Under the pieces are notes generated by a model. That model was not told the origin of the DNA. It saw nothing but the letters and a program-made list of their open reading frames with translations, and did not search any database. Both the position numbers and the translations under genes were made by a program. Below are positions 49,271 through 59,125 of a stretch of 64,000 nt of DNA, piece by piece. Source of the DNA: Steroidobacteraceae bacterium (GTDB lineage Bacteria; Pseudomonadota; Gammaproteobacteria; Steroidobacterales; Steroidobacteraceae); NCBI GenBank assembly GCA_019187495.1, contig JABAQN010000049.1:1-64000 (forward strand). The letters run 5' to 3'. Position 1 is the stretch's first letter. Every line of letters begins with the position of its first letter.

Positions 49271-49364
49271 CGCGCAGCGAACAGCCGGCAGCCAGAGGCA
49301 CGCCGCGCCCGCATCGCGCTTTCTACCGGTCTGGCTGTCCGCTGTCAGCCGCCCGCCGTTCGCT
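49262..49364. repeat. Heptamer-armed inverted repeat, copy 3 (between gpsA and the symporter gene)
   Basis: Left arm: AGCGAAT AGCGCGC AGCGAAC AGCCGGC then AGCCAGA (49290-49296). The loop is 33 bases (49297-49329). Right arm: TCTGGCT (49330-49336) then GTCCGCT GTCAGCC GCCCGCC GTTCGCT to 49364. The left arm contains the TAG stop of gpsA (49268-49270). The loop contains the stop of the convergent symporter gene, and the right arm encodes the symporter's last residues (RSERRAADSGQPDR). The element thus caps two convergent genes and reads into both proteins. Confidence 0.85.
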
Positions 49365-50600
49365 TCTTCCAACAATCCCCGCCACCGCGACATCCGCCGT
49401 GACATTCGAAACCGTGCGAAAGATGTCCGGCACCACTTCCACCGCGAGCAGCAGCGGCAGCAGTTCGAGCGGCATGCCCATCGCGAGCGCGATCGGGACG
49501 GTGCCGGTGAAGAACGATGTCTGGCCCGGCAGGCCGACAGAGCTCAGGCTGTTCACGAACGCGACGAGCATGCCCGCGGCGAGCGCGGTCATGCCGACCT
49601 CGATGCCGTACACATGCGCGACGAACAGCACGACCGCGAGGTTCATCGACGGGCTGCTCACCCGAAAGAGCGTGACCGCGAGCGGCAGCACGATCGAAGT
49701 GATGCGCTCCGGGAGGCCGAGTCCGTCGCGCGCGCCGGTGAGCATCGCCGGCAATGATGCGAGCGACGACTGCGTGCTGAATGCGACCGCCTGCGCGGGG
49801 GCGATCGCGCGCGCGAAGCGGGCAAGCCGCACGCGCGCGAACCAGGCGGCGCAGGGATAAGCCGCCAGGGCGAGCAGCGCACCGAGACTGCAAAGGAGCA
49901 CGAGGTAGCAGGCGAGCCCGCCCGCGGCGCTGACGCCACCGCGCATCCCGACACCGAGCGCGAGCACGAACACGCCGACCGGCGCCGCCCACAGCACCCA
50001 GTCCACGATCACGAGCATCGCCTCGCCGATCGCCTGGAAAAAGCCGACCAGCGGCGCGCGCTGCGTCGCCGGCAGCCGTGCCGCCGCGAAACCGAAGAAC
50101 ACCGCGAACACGACGAGGGGCAGGATCGTCCCCGACGCCGCGCTTGCGACCGGATTGACGGGAACCAGGCTCGTGAGCCAGTCGGACGGGGGCGGCATCG
50201 GCGGCACGATCGTCGCGTCGGCGCGGGCACCGGCGCGCAGCGCGACGCGCACCGCCTCATCGAGCGGCCACAGGGCGAGTGCGCCCTGCGTGAAGACCGC
50301 CCCGATCACCACCGAGCACAAGTAGCCGGCGACGAACAGCGCAATCGCGCGCCCGGCGATCCGGCCGGAGGCCGCCGTCTCGACCGCGGATGCGATCCCC
50401 GTGATGAGCAGCGCGACGACGAGCGGAATCACCGTCATCCGCAGCGCGTTCAGCCACAGCGTGCCGGCAGGTTCGAGCGCCGTGCCGATGCGCGCGAGTG
50501 TCGTGGCGCCGGCCGCGGCGATCGCGATGCCGCACGCCAGGCCCGCCAGCAGCGCCAGCACGATCCACGTGGCATTGATGCGTCCGCCGCGGCTACCCAT
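49323..50600 (-). CDS. Dicarboxylate/amino acid:cation symporter (DAACS family)
   Basis: A 425-aa inner-membrane transporter with about eight hydrophobic segments. It has LRMTVIPLVVALLITGIAS, VVFAVFFGFAAARL, the re-entrant loop AFSTQSSLASLPAMLTGA (serine-rich HP1), LPLAVTLFRVSSPSMNLAVVLFVAHVYG and SSVGLPGQTSFFTGTVPIALAMG (HP2-like). These fit the GltP/DctA fold. The substrate is open: dicarboxylates or acidic amino acids. The C-terminal SERRAADSGQPDR is encoded by the repeat at 49262-49364 and is probably an addition. The ATG at 50600 overlaps the trmL stop by 8 bases. Confidence 0.9.
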   Translation of the reverse strand: MGSRGGRINATWIVLALLAGLACGIAIAAAGATTLARIGTALEPAGTLWLNALRMTVIPLVVALLITGIASAVETAASGRIAGRAIALFVAGYLCSVVIGAVFTQGALALWPLDEAVRVALRAGARADATIVPPMPPPSDWLTSLVPVNPVASAASGTILPLVVFAVFFGFAAARLPATQRAPLVGFFQAIGEAMLVIVDWVLWAAPVGVFVLALGVGMRGGVSAAGGLACYLVLLCSLGALLALAAYPCAAWFARVRLARFARAIAPAQAVAFSTQSSLASLPAMLTGARDGLGLPERITSIVLPLAVTLFRVSSPSMNLAVVLFVAHVYGIEVGMTALAAGMLVAFVNSLSSVGLPGQTSFFTGTVPIALAMGMPLELLPLLLAVEVVPDIFRTVSNVTADVAVAGIVGRSERRAADSGQPDR

Positions 50601-51048
50601 AACTGCATTGCCTCCATGCCTCGTAGACGACCACGGCGACGGCATTCGACAGGTTGAGGCTGCGATTGCCGGCCCGCATCGGCAGCGACAGATGATGCCC
50701 GACCGGGATCGTCGCGAGTACCGTCGCGGGCAGGCCGGTGCGCTCCGAACCGAACAGCAGTGCGTCCCCCGGTGCGAAGGCCGCTTCGCTGTGGGTGCGC
50801 GCGCCACCCGTCTCGATCGCGAACCACCGCGCGCCGTCGAGCGCCGCGCGGCAGGCGGCGAAGTCCGCGTGCACGGTCACGGTCGCGAGGTCGTCGTAAT
50901 CGAGCCCCGCGCGCCGCAGCGAGCGTTTGTCGAGCGTGAAGCCGAGCGGCCGCACGAGGTGCAGCGCGGCGCCGGTATTGGCGCACAGGCGGATGATGTT
51001 GCCGGTGTTGGGCGGAATCTCTGGCTGATGGAGGACGATGTTGAACAT
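50593..51048 (-). CDS. trmL: tRNA (cytidine(34)-2'-O)-methyltransferase TrmL
   Basis: SPOUT-class enzyme that 2'-O-methylates the wobble base of tRNA-Leu. The 151-aa product begins MFNIVLHQPEIPPNTGNIIRLCANTGAALHLVRPLGF, with motif 2 LLFGSERTGLP and motif 3 SLPMRAGNRSLNLSNAVAVVVYEAWRQ (the trefoil knot). In E. coli trmL (yibK) is also close to gpsA. It is divergent from the dihydroorotate dehydrogenase gene by 36 bases. The longer frame to 52164 is a shadow. Confidence 0.95.
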   Translation of the reverse strand: MFNIVLHQPEIPPNTGNIIRLCANTGAALHLVRPLGFTLDKRSLRRAGLDYDDLATVTVHADFAACRAALDGARWFAIETGGARTHSEAAFAPGDALLFGSERTGLPATVLATIPVGHHLSLPMRAGNRSLNLSNAVAVVVYEAWRQCSYG

Positions 51049-51084
51049 GGCGTAGCCCGCGGCGCGGAGCCATATACTTGCATC

Positions 51085-52068
51085 ATGCCCCCCACCGCCA
51101 CCACACCACCCGATCCCGCGCTCGCGCTCGACTTCTGCGGCCTGCACTTCGCCTCGCCCGTCGTGCTGCTCTCGGGCTGCGTCGGCTTCGGCGAAGAGTA
51201 CACGCGCATCGAGGGCTTCTCGAACCGCGACGCCGGGGCGATCGTGCTCAAGGGCACGACCGGCAAGGCGCGGTCCGGCAATCCGCCGCATCGCGTCTGC
51301 GAGACGCCGATGGGCATGCTGAACGCGATCGGGCTGCAGAACCCCGGCGTCGATCACGTGGTCGCGAAGATCCTGCCGGGGCTCGATTTCTCGGAGACGC
51401 GCTTCGTCGCGAACGTGTCGGGCTCCACCCTCGACGAGTACGTCGAGGTCACGCGCAAGTTCGACGCCTCGCCGATCGATGCGATCGAGATCAACATTTC
51501 CTGCCCGAACGTCAAGGAAGGCGGCGTCGTGTTCGGCAATTCGCCGGAGATGTCGGCGCGCGTGGTGGCGGCCTGCCGCGCGGTCACGCGCAAACCGCTG
51601 ATCACGAAGCTGTCGCCGAACCAGACCGACATCCGGGAGAATGCGCGCCGCTGCATCGAGGCGGGCACGGATGCATTCGCCGTGATCAACACCGTGATGG
51701 GCATGGCGGTCGATGTGAAGACGCGCCGGCCCGTGCTCGGCAACGTGCAGGGCGGCCTGTCGGGGCCGGCGATCAAGCCGATCGCGCTGCTCAAGGTGCA
51801 CCAGGTCCACGAAGTCGCCGCACCGCATCGCATCCCGATCATCGGCCAGGGCGGAATCGTCAGTGCGAACGATGCGATCGAGTTCCTGATCGCAGGTGCG
51901 ACCGCCGTCGGCATCGGTACCGCGCTCTTCTACGACCCGATGGCCTGCAGGAAGGTGAACGCCGGGATCGCGGACTACCTGCGCGCCCATCGGCTCGGAT
52001 CCGTGCGCGAGCTCATCGGCACCCTCCGGACCGGACGCGAGGTCGTGGACACACCGGTTTCCGGGTAG
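51085..52068 (+). CDS. Dihydroorotate dehydrogenase, class 1B-like
   Basis: FMN enzyme oxidising dihydroorotate to orotate. The 327-aa product has VVLLSGCVGFGEEY, LKGTTGKARSGNPPHRVCETPMGMLNAIGLQNPG, and the catalytic-loop Cys in INISCPNVKEGGVVFG. Class 2 enzymes have Ser there, so this is class 1. It ends with VINTVMGMAVDVKTRRPVLGNVQGGLSGPAIKPIAL, IIGQGGIVSANDAIEFLIAGATAVGIGTALF. Class 1B enzymes need the Fe-S/FAD subunit PyrK, which is not adjacent. A role in pyrimidine synthesis is likely, but a dihydropyrimidine dehydrogenase-like activity is not excluded. It is followed after 4 bases by the binding-protein gene. Confidence 0.85.
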   Translation: MPPTATTPPDPALALDFCGLHFASPVVLLSGCVGFGEEYTRIEGFSNRDAGAIVLKGTTGKARSGNPPHRVCETPMGMLNAIGLQNPGVDHVVAKILPGLDFSETRFVANVSGSTLDEYVEVTRKFDASPIDAIEINISCPNVKEGGVVFGNSPEMSARVVAACRAVTRKPLITKLSPNQTDIRENARRCIEAGTDAFAVINTVMGMAVDVKTRRPVLGNVQGGLSGPAIKPIALLKVHQVHEVAAPHRIPIIGQGGIVSANDAIEFLIAGATAVGIGTALFYDPMACRKVNAGIADYLRAHRLGSVRELIGTLRTGREVVDTPVSG

Positions 52069-52072
52069 CGCG

Positions 52073-53179
52073 ATGGACCGCGCCGCGGGGCTGCTGTGTC
52101 TCGGCGTCACGCTCGCGCTGCTCACGGCCTGCAGGCCCGCGCCCGACGAAGCCGGCGTGGTCAACGTGTACAGCTGGCCCGGCTACATCGCGGGCGACAC
52201 GCTCGCGAACTTCGAGAAGCAGTACGGCGTGCGGGTCCGCTACAACGTGTTCGACTCGAACCAGATCCTCGAGACGAAGCTGCTCGCGGGCAGGTCGGGC
52301 TATGACGTCGTGGTGCCGAGCGCCGCCTACGTCGAGCGCCTGAGCCGGGTCGGCGCCCTGCGCAAGCTCGATCGTGCGCTGCTGCCGAACCTCGCGAACC
52401 TCGACCCGGACATCGTCGCCGCGGCGCATGATCGTGCCGATACGCACGGCGAGTACGGCGTGCCTTACGTCTGGGGCACGAACGGCTTCATGTACGATCG
52501 CGCGAAGATCCGCGCCCGCCTGCCGGATGCACCGGTCGACAGCTGGGCGATGCTGTTCGATCCGCGGATCGTGGCGCACTTCGCCGATTGCGGGGTCGTG
52601 CTGTTCGACACGCCGATCGCCGTGATACCCCATGTGCTCGCCTGGCTCGGGCGCGACCCGAACAGCGAGGACCGGCGTGACCTCGAGGCGGCCATCGATG
52701 CCTTGCTCGCGGTCCGCCCCTACATCCGCTACCTGTCGAACGTCCGGCAGTTCTCCGCGCTGCCGAACGGCGACATCTGCCTCGCGATCGCGAGCAGCGG
52801 CGATGCCTGGCAGGCGCAGCAGGCGGCGCGGCGGGCCGGCACCGGCATCGACATCGCCTACTCGGTGCCGCGCGAGGGTGCGCAGGTCTGGTTCGACATG
52901 CTGGCGATTCCCGTGGACGCGCCGCACGTGGCGAACGCGCATCTTTTCATCAATTACCTGCTCGATGCGCACGTGGCGGCGGACATCGCGAATGCGACGG
53001 GGCTCGCCTCGCCGAACGCGGCTGCGCGGCCGTACATCGCCGCCACACTGCTCGACGATCCCGCCCTGTACCCCTCGCCGGCGGAGCGCGAGCGGCTCTT
53101 TCCGGACCCGATGAAGTCCGATGCCTACCTGCGCGAGCGGCTGCGGATGTGGGCGCGCTTCAAGGCGGCGCATCCCTGA
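52073..53179 (+). CDS. Spermidine/putrescine-type periplasmic binding lipoprotein
   Basis: A 368-aa product with a lipoprotein signal (MDRAAGLLCLGVTLALLTAC). The mature N-terminus VVNVYSWPGYIAGDTLANFEKQYGVRVRYNVFDSNQILETKLLAGRSGYDVVVPS is the PotF/PotD signature. It continues with YGVPYVWGTNGFMYDRAKI and EGAQVWFDMLAIPVDAPHVANAHLFINYLLD. The putative amine-binding acidic and aromatic residues (SW, D in YDVVVPS, W in WGTNG, D in WFDM) are retained. No ABC permease or ATPase is encoded nearby, so it must work with a distant transporter. The 3' end overlaps convergent mscS by 20 bases. Confidence 0.9.
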   Translation: MDRAAGLLCLGVTLALLTACRPAPDEAGVVNVYSWPGYIAGDTLANFEKQYGVRVRYNVFDSNQILETKLLAGRSGYDVVVPSAAYVERLSRVGALRKLDRALLPNLANLDPDIVAAAHDRADTHGEYGVPYVWGTNGFMYDRAKIRARLPDAPVDSWAMLFDPRIVAHFADCGVVLFDTPIAVIPHVLAWLGRDPNSEDRRDLEAAIDALLAVRPYIRYLSNVRQFSALPNGDICLAIASSGDAWQAQQAARRAGTGIDIAYSVPREGAQVWFDMLAIPVDAPHVANAHLFINYLLDAHVAADIANATGLASPNAAARPYIAATLLDDPALYPSPAERERLFPDPMKSDAYLRERLRMWARFKAAHP

Positions 53180-54242
53180 TCTGGCGCTGCGTCGGATAGG
53201 CGAACTCGATGCCGCGCCCGGCGAACGCCTCGAGCAGGGCGAGATTGATCGCGTGCTGCGTGTCGGCGAACAGCAGGTAGTCCGGGCCGAGCACGAAGTA
53301 CACCACTTCGAAATCGAGCGACGAAGCCGCGAAGCGCAGCAGGTGGCAGCGGTCGAAGCGCGTCTTCGGCTGCGCGCGCACGATACCCTCGACGATCGCG
53401 GGCACTTCGGCGAGGCGCTCGCGTGGCGTCTCGTAGGTCACGCCGAGCGTGAAAACGTGGCGGCGCTCCTGCATGCGCTTGTAATTGCGGACGCGCGACT
53501 TCAGCAGGTCGGCGTTCGAGATGATGACTTGCTCGCCACCCAGGCTCCGAAGGCGGGTGCTCTTGATGCCGATCCGCTCCACCGTTCCGGAAATGTCGTC
53601 GACGTTGAGCGCGTCGCCGACTTCGAATGGTTTGTCGAGCGTGATCGACAGCGAAGCGAACAGGTCGCCGAGCACCGTCTGCACGGCGAGCGCGATCGCG
53701 ATGCCGCCGATGCCGAGGCCGGCGAGCAATGGCTTGATCTGCACGCCGAGGTTGTCGAGCGCGACGAGCAGCGCGAACGTGTAGACCGCGAGCCGCGCGA
53801 CGAAGATCAGGACTTCAAAGGATCCCGCACGCGCCCCGTCGGTCGCCCTTCCGGGGGGCAGCTGCCGGTCGAGCCAGAAGCGGACGGCCTCGACGCCCCA
53901 GCGCGCGGCCTGCAGCCAGAACGTCACGACGATGATGAGCGTGAACAGGCGATCGAGGCGCGGCGGCAGGTCGAGGATCCGGGTGGCGAACCACAGCGCG
54001 AGCGTCAGCAGGAACAGACGCGAGGTTTGTCGCAGCAGCCGCCCGTGGAACGCGATGCCGCCCGGCACGGGCTCGCCCCGGCGCTGGTACTTCTCGACCG
54101 TCGCGCGCTGGCGGCGCACCACGAAGCTGCGCACGGCCGGCACGATCACGAACGTGAACGCGAAGGCGAGCGCGGCGATGCACCACGCGCGCAGCGTATT
54201 ACCGAGGATTTCGTGTTCCAGCAGCGTCCGGATCGATTCCAT
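53160..54242 (-). CDS. MscS-family mechanosensitive channel
   Basis: A 360-aa inner-membrane protein with about four or five membrane helices. The pore helix and beta domain are clear: LDNLGVQIKPLLAGLGIGGIAIALAVQTVLGDLFASLSITLDKPFEVGDALNVDDISGTVERIGIKSTRLRSLGGEQVIISNADLL. This is TM3 plus the MscS middle domain. It opens under membrane tension to release solutes. The N-terminal part is longer than in E. coli MscS (286 aa). It ends 20 bases inside the opposite binding-protein gene. Confidence 0.93.
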   Translation of the reverse strand: MESIRTLLEHEILGNTLRAWCIAALAFAFTFVIVPAVRSFVVRRQRATVEKYQRRGEPVPGGIAFHGRLLRQTSRLFLLTLALWFATRILDLPPRLDRLFTLIIVVTFWLQAARWGVEAVRFWLDRQLPPGRATDGARAGSFEVLIFVARLAVYTFALLVALDNLGVQIKPLLAGLGIGGIAIALAVQTVLGDLFASLSITLDKPFEVGDALNVDDISGTVERIGIKSTRLRSLGGEQVIISNADLLKSRVRNYKRMQERRHVFTLGVTYETPRERLAEVPAIVEGIVRAQPKTRFDRCHLLRFAASSLDFEVVYFVLGPDYLLFADTQHAINLALLEAFAGRGIEFAYPTQRQIRDAPP

Positions 54243-54257
54243 GGCCGCGCATTATAG

Positions 54258-55664
54258 TCAGGGCCCGTCGTCGCCGAGATCGAGCTCCCGCAACTTGCGC
54301 GTCAGGGTGTTGCGTCCCCAGCCGAGGATTTTCGCCGCGTCCTGCTTGTGGCCCCGCGATCTTCGCAGCGCGGCGCGGATCAGCGCGCGCTCGAATGCCG
54401 GCAGCGCGCTGTCGAGCCATGGCGCACCATCCGCCGTCGGCTGGCGCTCTGCCCATTGCGTGAGCGCGGCGGTCCAGTCGGCGTCGCCGGGCGCGCGCGC
54501 GCCGCCGCCCATTTCGTCCGGCAGGTCATCGACATGGATCTCGGTGCCGGGCGCGAGCACGCTGAGCCGGCGGCAGAGGTTCACGAGCTCGCGCACGTTG
54601 CCGGGCCAGTGCCAGTCCGCGAGCCGCGCCGCCGTTTCCGCCGACAGCGATTTCGGCTCGACGCCGAGTTCCTGCGCGGCGACGCGCAGGTAGTGCGCCA
54701 TGAGTTCCGGCACGTCCTCGCGTCGCGCGCGCAGCGGCGGCAGCTCGATCCGGATGACATTGAGCCGGTGATAGAGGTCTTCGCGAAACCCGCCTTCGCG
54801 CACGCGTGCGGCGAGGTCCTGATGCGTCGCGGCGATCACCCGCACGTCGACCTGCAGCGGCGACTGGCCACCGACGCGATAGAACTCGCCCTCGGCGAGC
54901 ACGCGCAGGAGCCGCGTCTGCAGCGGCGTCGACATGTCGCCGATCTCGTCGAGGAACAACGTGCCGCCGTGCGCCTGTTCGAAGCGGCCGCGGCGCAGCG
55001 CGTCCGCGCCGGTGAACGCGCCCTTCTCGTGCCCGAACAGCTCCGACTCGAGCAGCTCGGACGGGATCGCCGCCGTGTTGAGCGCGATGAACGGCCGACC
55101 CGCTCGAGGGCTGTGCTCGTGCAGTGCGCGCGCGACCAGTTCCTTGCCGGTGCCCGACTCGCCGGTGATCAATACACTGACACTCGATCGCGACAGGCGG
55201 CCGATGGCGCGGAACACCTGCTGCATCGCCGGCGCGCGCCCGAGCAGCGAGGGCATGTTGCTCGCACCGGCAGGTTGCCCGTCGGCACGCTGGTGCGCCG
55301 TGGCTGCCCGCCGGACGAGCTCGACCGCCTGGTCGACATCGAACGGCTTCGGCAGGTACTCGAACGCGCCGCTCTCGAACGCCGAGACCGCGCTGCCGAG
55401 GTCGGAATGCGCCGTCATCACGATCACGGGCAGTGCGGGCCATCCGTCCCGGATACGCGCGAGCAGATCGAGGCCGCTCGGCCCTGGCATGCGGATATCG
55501 GTGACCAGCACATCGGGCGGGGCGCCGCGCAGGGCTTCGAGCGCCGTGTCGGCGGACTCGAACACCCGCGGTGCCATGCCGCCGCTGCGCAACGCGCGCT
55601 CGAGCACCCAGCGGATCGACGCATCGTCGTCGACGATCCACACATCGAGCGGTCGCGCGTTCAT
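54258..55664 (-). CDS. ntrC: Nitrogen regulation response regulator NtrC (NR(I))
   Basis: Sigma-54 activator phosphorylated by NtrB. The 468-aa product has a receiver domain with the phospho-acceptor Asp56 (VTDIRMP), an AAA+ domain with Walker [12 protein letters not shown], the sigma-54-contacting [30 protein letters not shown], and a C-terminal Fis-type helix-turn-helix ([34 protein letters not shown]). Its start overlaps the ntrB stop by 4 bases. Its targets should include glnA, whose upstream region has a sigma-54 promoter and an NtrC site. Confidence 0.97.
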   Translation of the reverse strand: MNARPLDVWIVDDDASIRWVLERALRSGGMAPRVFESADTALEALRGAPPDVLVTDIRMPGPSGLDLLARIRDGWPALPVIVMTAHSDLGSAVSAFESGAFEYLPKPFDVDQAVELVRRAATAHQRADGQPAGASNMPSLLGRAPAMQQVFRAIGRLSRSSVSVLITGESGTGKELVARALHEHSPRAGRPFIALNTAAIPSELLESELFGHEKGAFTGADALRRGRFEQAHGGTLFLDEIGDMSTPLQTRLLRVLAEGEFYRVGGQSPLQVDVRVIAATHQDLAARVREGGFREDLYHRLNVIRIELPPLRARREDVPELMAHYLRVAAQELGVEPKSLSAETAARLADWHWPGNVRELVNLCRRLSVLAPGTEIHVDDLPDEMGGGARAPGDADWTAALTQWAERQPTADGAPWLDSALPAFERALIRAALRRSRGHKQDAAKILGWGRNTLTRKLRELDLGDDGP

Positions 55665-56746
55665 TCGGCCTCCAGGATCGGCAGGAGCAGCGTGAACACC
55701 GTGTGGCCCGGTGCACTCTCGAACTCGACGATGCCGCCGTGGCGGGTCGCGATCTCCTGCGCGACGGCCAGCCCGAGACCCGTGCCGTTCGCGCGCCCGG
55801 TGACGAGCGGCAGGAACAATGTCTCGCGCAGCTCGTTGGGGACACCCGGCCCGTTGTCCTCGACCTGCAGGCGCATCACCAGCCGATGGCGTGCGGCCCC
55901 GATGGTCACGCCCGACAGCGCGCGCGAACGCAACGTGACCCGGCCGCGCTCGCCGACCGCCTGCAGGGAATTGCGGCCGAGGTTCAGCAGCGCCTGGATC
56001 ACCTGGTTGCGATCGAGGACCGCATCGGGAAGGCTCGGATCGTAGTCACGCTCGAGGAGCACGGCGGAGCGCGCCTCACTGCGCAGCAACGTGAACACGT
56101 GTTCGCACAACTCGTGCACGTTCGTCGGCGCCTTCTGCGGCGGGCGCATGGAACCCGACATCGAGTCGACCAGCGCCGTGAGCCGGTCGGCCTCCCGGAT
56201 GATGACGCCGGTGTATTCGCGCAGCGCCGGTCGCTCGAGTTCGCGCTCGAGCAGCTGCGCCGCGCCGCGCAGGCCGCCGAGCGGGTTCCTGATCTCGTGC
56301 GCGAGCTGCCGGACCATCAGGCGGCTGCCCTCGAGGCGCGCGAGCAGATCCGCTTCGCGTGCGATGCGCCGGCGCTGCGTCGCATCCGCGAGCTCGAGCA
56401 GCAGGTGGGATCCCGTCACCGTGCCTTCGAGCGGCGTCACGGTGAGATCGATGATGCGCGGTTCGCGTGCGCTGCCCGCGGGACGGAACGCGAGCTCGCG
56501 ATCCGCGAAGGCCTCGCCGTGCTCGATCGCCCGACGCAGTATCGACCCGAGCCCGTTCGCCTCGGCGAGGAGGTCGGTGAAGGGACGGCCGCGTGCGCGT
56601 GCGAAGCCGGCGCCGAGCAGGTCCTGCGCCGCGATGTTCGCGTACACGACGCACAGTTGCCGATCGAGCACGACAATGCCCGTGGCGAGCGCATCGACCA
56701 GGTCGGCCGGATCGAAATGCGAGAGCGGCGAATGCTCAGCGGCCAT
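55661..56746 (-). CDS. ntrB: Nitrogen regulation sensor kinase/phosphatase NtrB (NR(II))
   Basis: Cytoplasmic histidine kinase controlled by PII. The 361-aa product has an N-terminal PAS domain (about residues 10-125), the H box VRQLAHEIRNPLGGLRGAAQLLE with phospho-His150, and a HATPase domain with the N box (NLGRNSLQAV), the G1 box VEDNGPGVP and the G2 box TGRANGTGLGLAVAQEIATRHGG. There are no membrane segments, as usual for NtrB. It lies 39 bases after the DUF4124 gene and overlaps ntrC. Confidence 0.96.
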   Translation of the reverse strand: MAAEHSPLSHFDPADLVDALATGIVVLDRQLCVVYANIAAQDLLGAGFARARGRPFTDLLAEANGLGSILRRAIEHGEAFADRELAFRPAGSAREPRIIDLTVTPLEGTVTGSHLLLELADATQRRRIAREADLLARLEGSRLMVRQLAHEIRNPLGGLRGAAQLLERELERPALREYTGVIIREADRLTALVDSMSGSMRPPQKAPTNVHELCEHVFTLLRSEARSAVLLERDYDPSLPDAVLDRNQVIQALLNLGRNSLQAVGERGRVTLRSRALSGVTIGAARHRLVMRLQVEDNGPGVPNELRETLFLPLVTGRANGTGLGLAVAQEIATRHGGIVEFESAPGHTVFTLLLPILEAE

Positions 56747-56785
56747 CGGCGGCTCCCGAAGCGGAGCGCGCGCGGCAGCGGCGAA

Positions 56786-57358
56786 TCAGTTGCGCGGTGG
56801 CGCGGGTCTCGGTCGCGGCGCGGGCGCGGTCTTCCGCGTGGGCGACAACAACGATGGCTGCAGCACGTGGAAGGTGACCGCGGATGACTGGCAGAGGCCC
56901 CGCCCGTTCGGGTCGACGACGCTTACCATCAGCGTGTGCGTGCCGCGGTCGATCGGCGTGATCGAGAAGCTCGTCGCGGTGGGCGACACGCCCTGCTGCA
57001 ACTTGCCATCGAGCGCGAGCGTGACACGGTCGCCGGACCGCAGCGCGGGCTCGATGCGCCACGCCACCGACACCGCGAACGCATTCGGCAGCGCCTGGTC
57101 GTTCGTCGGCCTGGTCAGCGCGCAGCTCGTGTACCTGAAGGGCTCCGCCGCGGCGGCGGACGAATCCGCAACCGGCGCCGGCGCATTCGCCGGCGAGGCG
57201 CCCCGCGGCGGCGCGGCATCGATCTGCAGTTCCGTCGCACCGGGTGCCGGCTGGCTCGAATAGTGGATCGTGCCCTGTGCATCGACCCACTTGTAGATCG
57301 TGCCGGCCGATGCCATGCCGGCGGCACACAGCGTTAAGGTAAATGCGAGGCGTCGCAT
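56786..57358 (-). CDS. DUF4124 domain secreted protein
   Basis: A 190-aa product with a signal peptide (MRRLAFTLTLCAAGMASA) followed directly by the DUF4124 motif GTIYKWVDAQGTIHYSSQPAPGA. It has an Ala/Pro linker and a C-terminal domain of Ig/fibronectin-like composition (VSVAWRIEPALRSGDRVTLALDGK ... HTLMVSVVDPNGRGLCQSSAVTFHV), ending in a Pro/Arg tail. DUF4124 genes are often found between glnA and ntrBC in related gammaproteobacteria, but no function is known. Confidence 0.88.
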   Translation of the reverse strand: MRRLAFTLTLCAAGMASAGTIYKWVDAQGTIHYSSQPAPGATELQIDAAPPRGASPANAPAPVADSSAAAAEPFRYTSCALTRPTNDQALPNAFAVSVAWRIEPALRSGDRVTLALDGKLQQGVSPTATSFSITPIDRGTHTLMVSVVDPNGRGLCQSSAVTFHVLQPSLLSPTRKTAPAPRPRPAPPRN

Positions 57359-57459
57359 ACCGGGCCAGCATAGCCCGGTCGCGCGTGCGCCACCAAACGG
57401 CGGTCACAACTCGCGGCATCGGCGGCGTCGCCCGCGTGGGTGCCGCCGTCCGCCGCCCC

Positions 57460-57478
57460 TGTCCCGTCAACCGGGACA
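57460..57478 (-). terminator. Hairpin downstream of glnA
   Basis: TGTCCCG (57460-57466) and CGGGACA (57472-57478) are inverted with a 5-base loop, 18 bases past the glnA stop on the minus strand. No T-run follows, so it may attenuate rather than end transcription. This would allow strong glnA expression with weaker readthrough into DUF4124-ntrB-ntrC. Confidence 0.45.
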
Positions 57479-57495
57479 CCCCTCGTACCCCGTCA

Positions 57496-58905
<1,410 letters not shown>

Positions 58906-58931
58906 GAATGTCTCCGAGGCCTGGGGGAATG

Positions 58932-58948
58932 GGCACAGTCTTAGTGCA
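58932..58948 (-). promoter_or_regulatory. NtrC-like site overlapping the glnA promoter
   Basis: GGCAC-AGTCTTA-GTGCA has the spacing of the NtrC dyad (TGCAC-N7-GTGCA) with one mismatch. It covers the region from the -12 element to the predicted start site. A bound NtrC dimer here would block polymerase, so it could act as a governor or repressor site. Confidence 0.5.
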
Positions 58949-58960
58949 GGAGCCGTGCCA
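58945..58960 (-). promoter_or_regulatory. Sigma-54 promoter of glnA
   Basis: On the minus strand the sequence is TGGCAC-GGCTC-CTGCA, against the consensus TGGCAC-N5-TTGCA. Only one base differs, and the GG (-24) and GC (-12) dinucleotides are correctly spaced. The predicted start is near 58934, about 30 bases before the glnA ATG. No sigma-70 box of similar quality is visible. Confidence 0.85.
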
Positions 58961-59012
58961 AGCCTTCCGGTCCTGTTCTGTCAATGAGTTACGATCTCGT
59001 CGATAGGCGGAT

Positions 59013-59029
59013 CGCACAATAATAGTGCA
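59013..59029 (-). promoter_or_regulatory. NtrC binding site upstream of glnA
   Basis: On the minus strand TGCAC-TATTATT-GTGCG matches the 17-bp NtrC dyad TGCAC-N7-GTGCA with one mismatch at the end. Its centre is about 87 bases upstream of the predicted sigma-54 start, a normal enhancer distance. It also lies about 100 bases upstream of the divergent antitoxin gene. Confidence 0.75.
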
Positions 59030-59097
59030 ACAACTCACCACAGTCGCCACATTATTGGGCACGCAGGCGATGCTGCACCGCCACCGTGCGGGCCTGA

Positions 59098-59114
59098 ATC
59101 ACGGTTTCCGTGAT
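59098..59114. promoter_or_regulatory. Palindromic operator in front of the toxin-antitoxin pair
   Basis: ATCACGG-TTT-CCGTGAT is a perfect 7+3+7 palindrome that ends 11 bases before the antitoxin ATG. Ribbon-helix-helix antitoxins typically bind such palindromes at their own promoter. A -10-like TAGAGT (59114-59119) touches its right end. Confidence 0.7.
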
Positions 59115-59125
59115 AGAGTCCTGCG

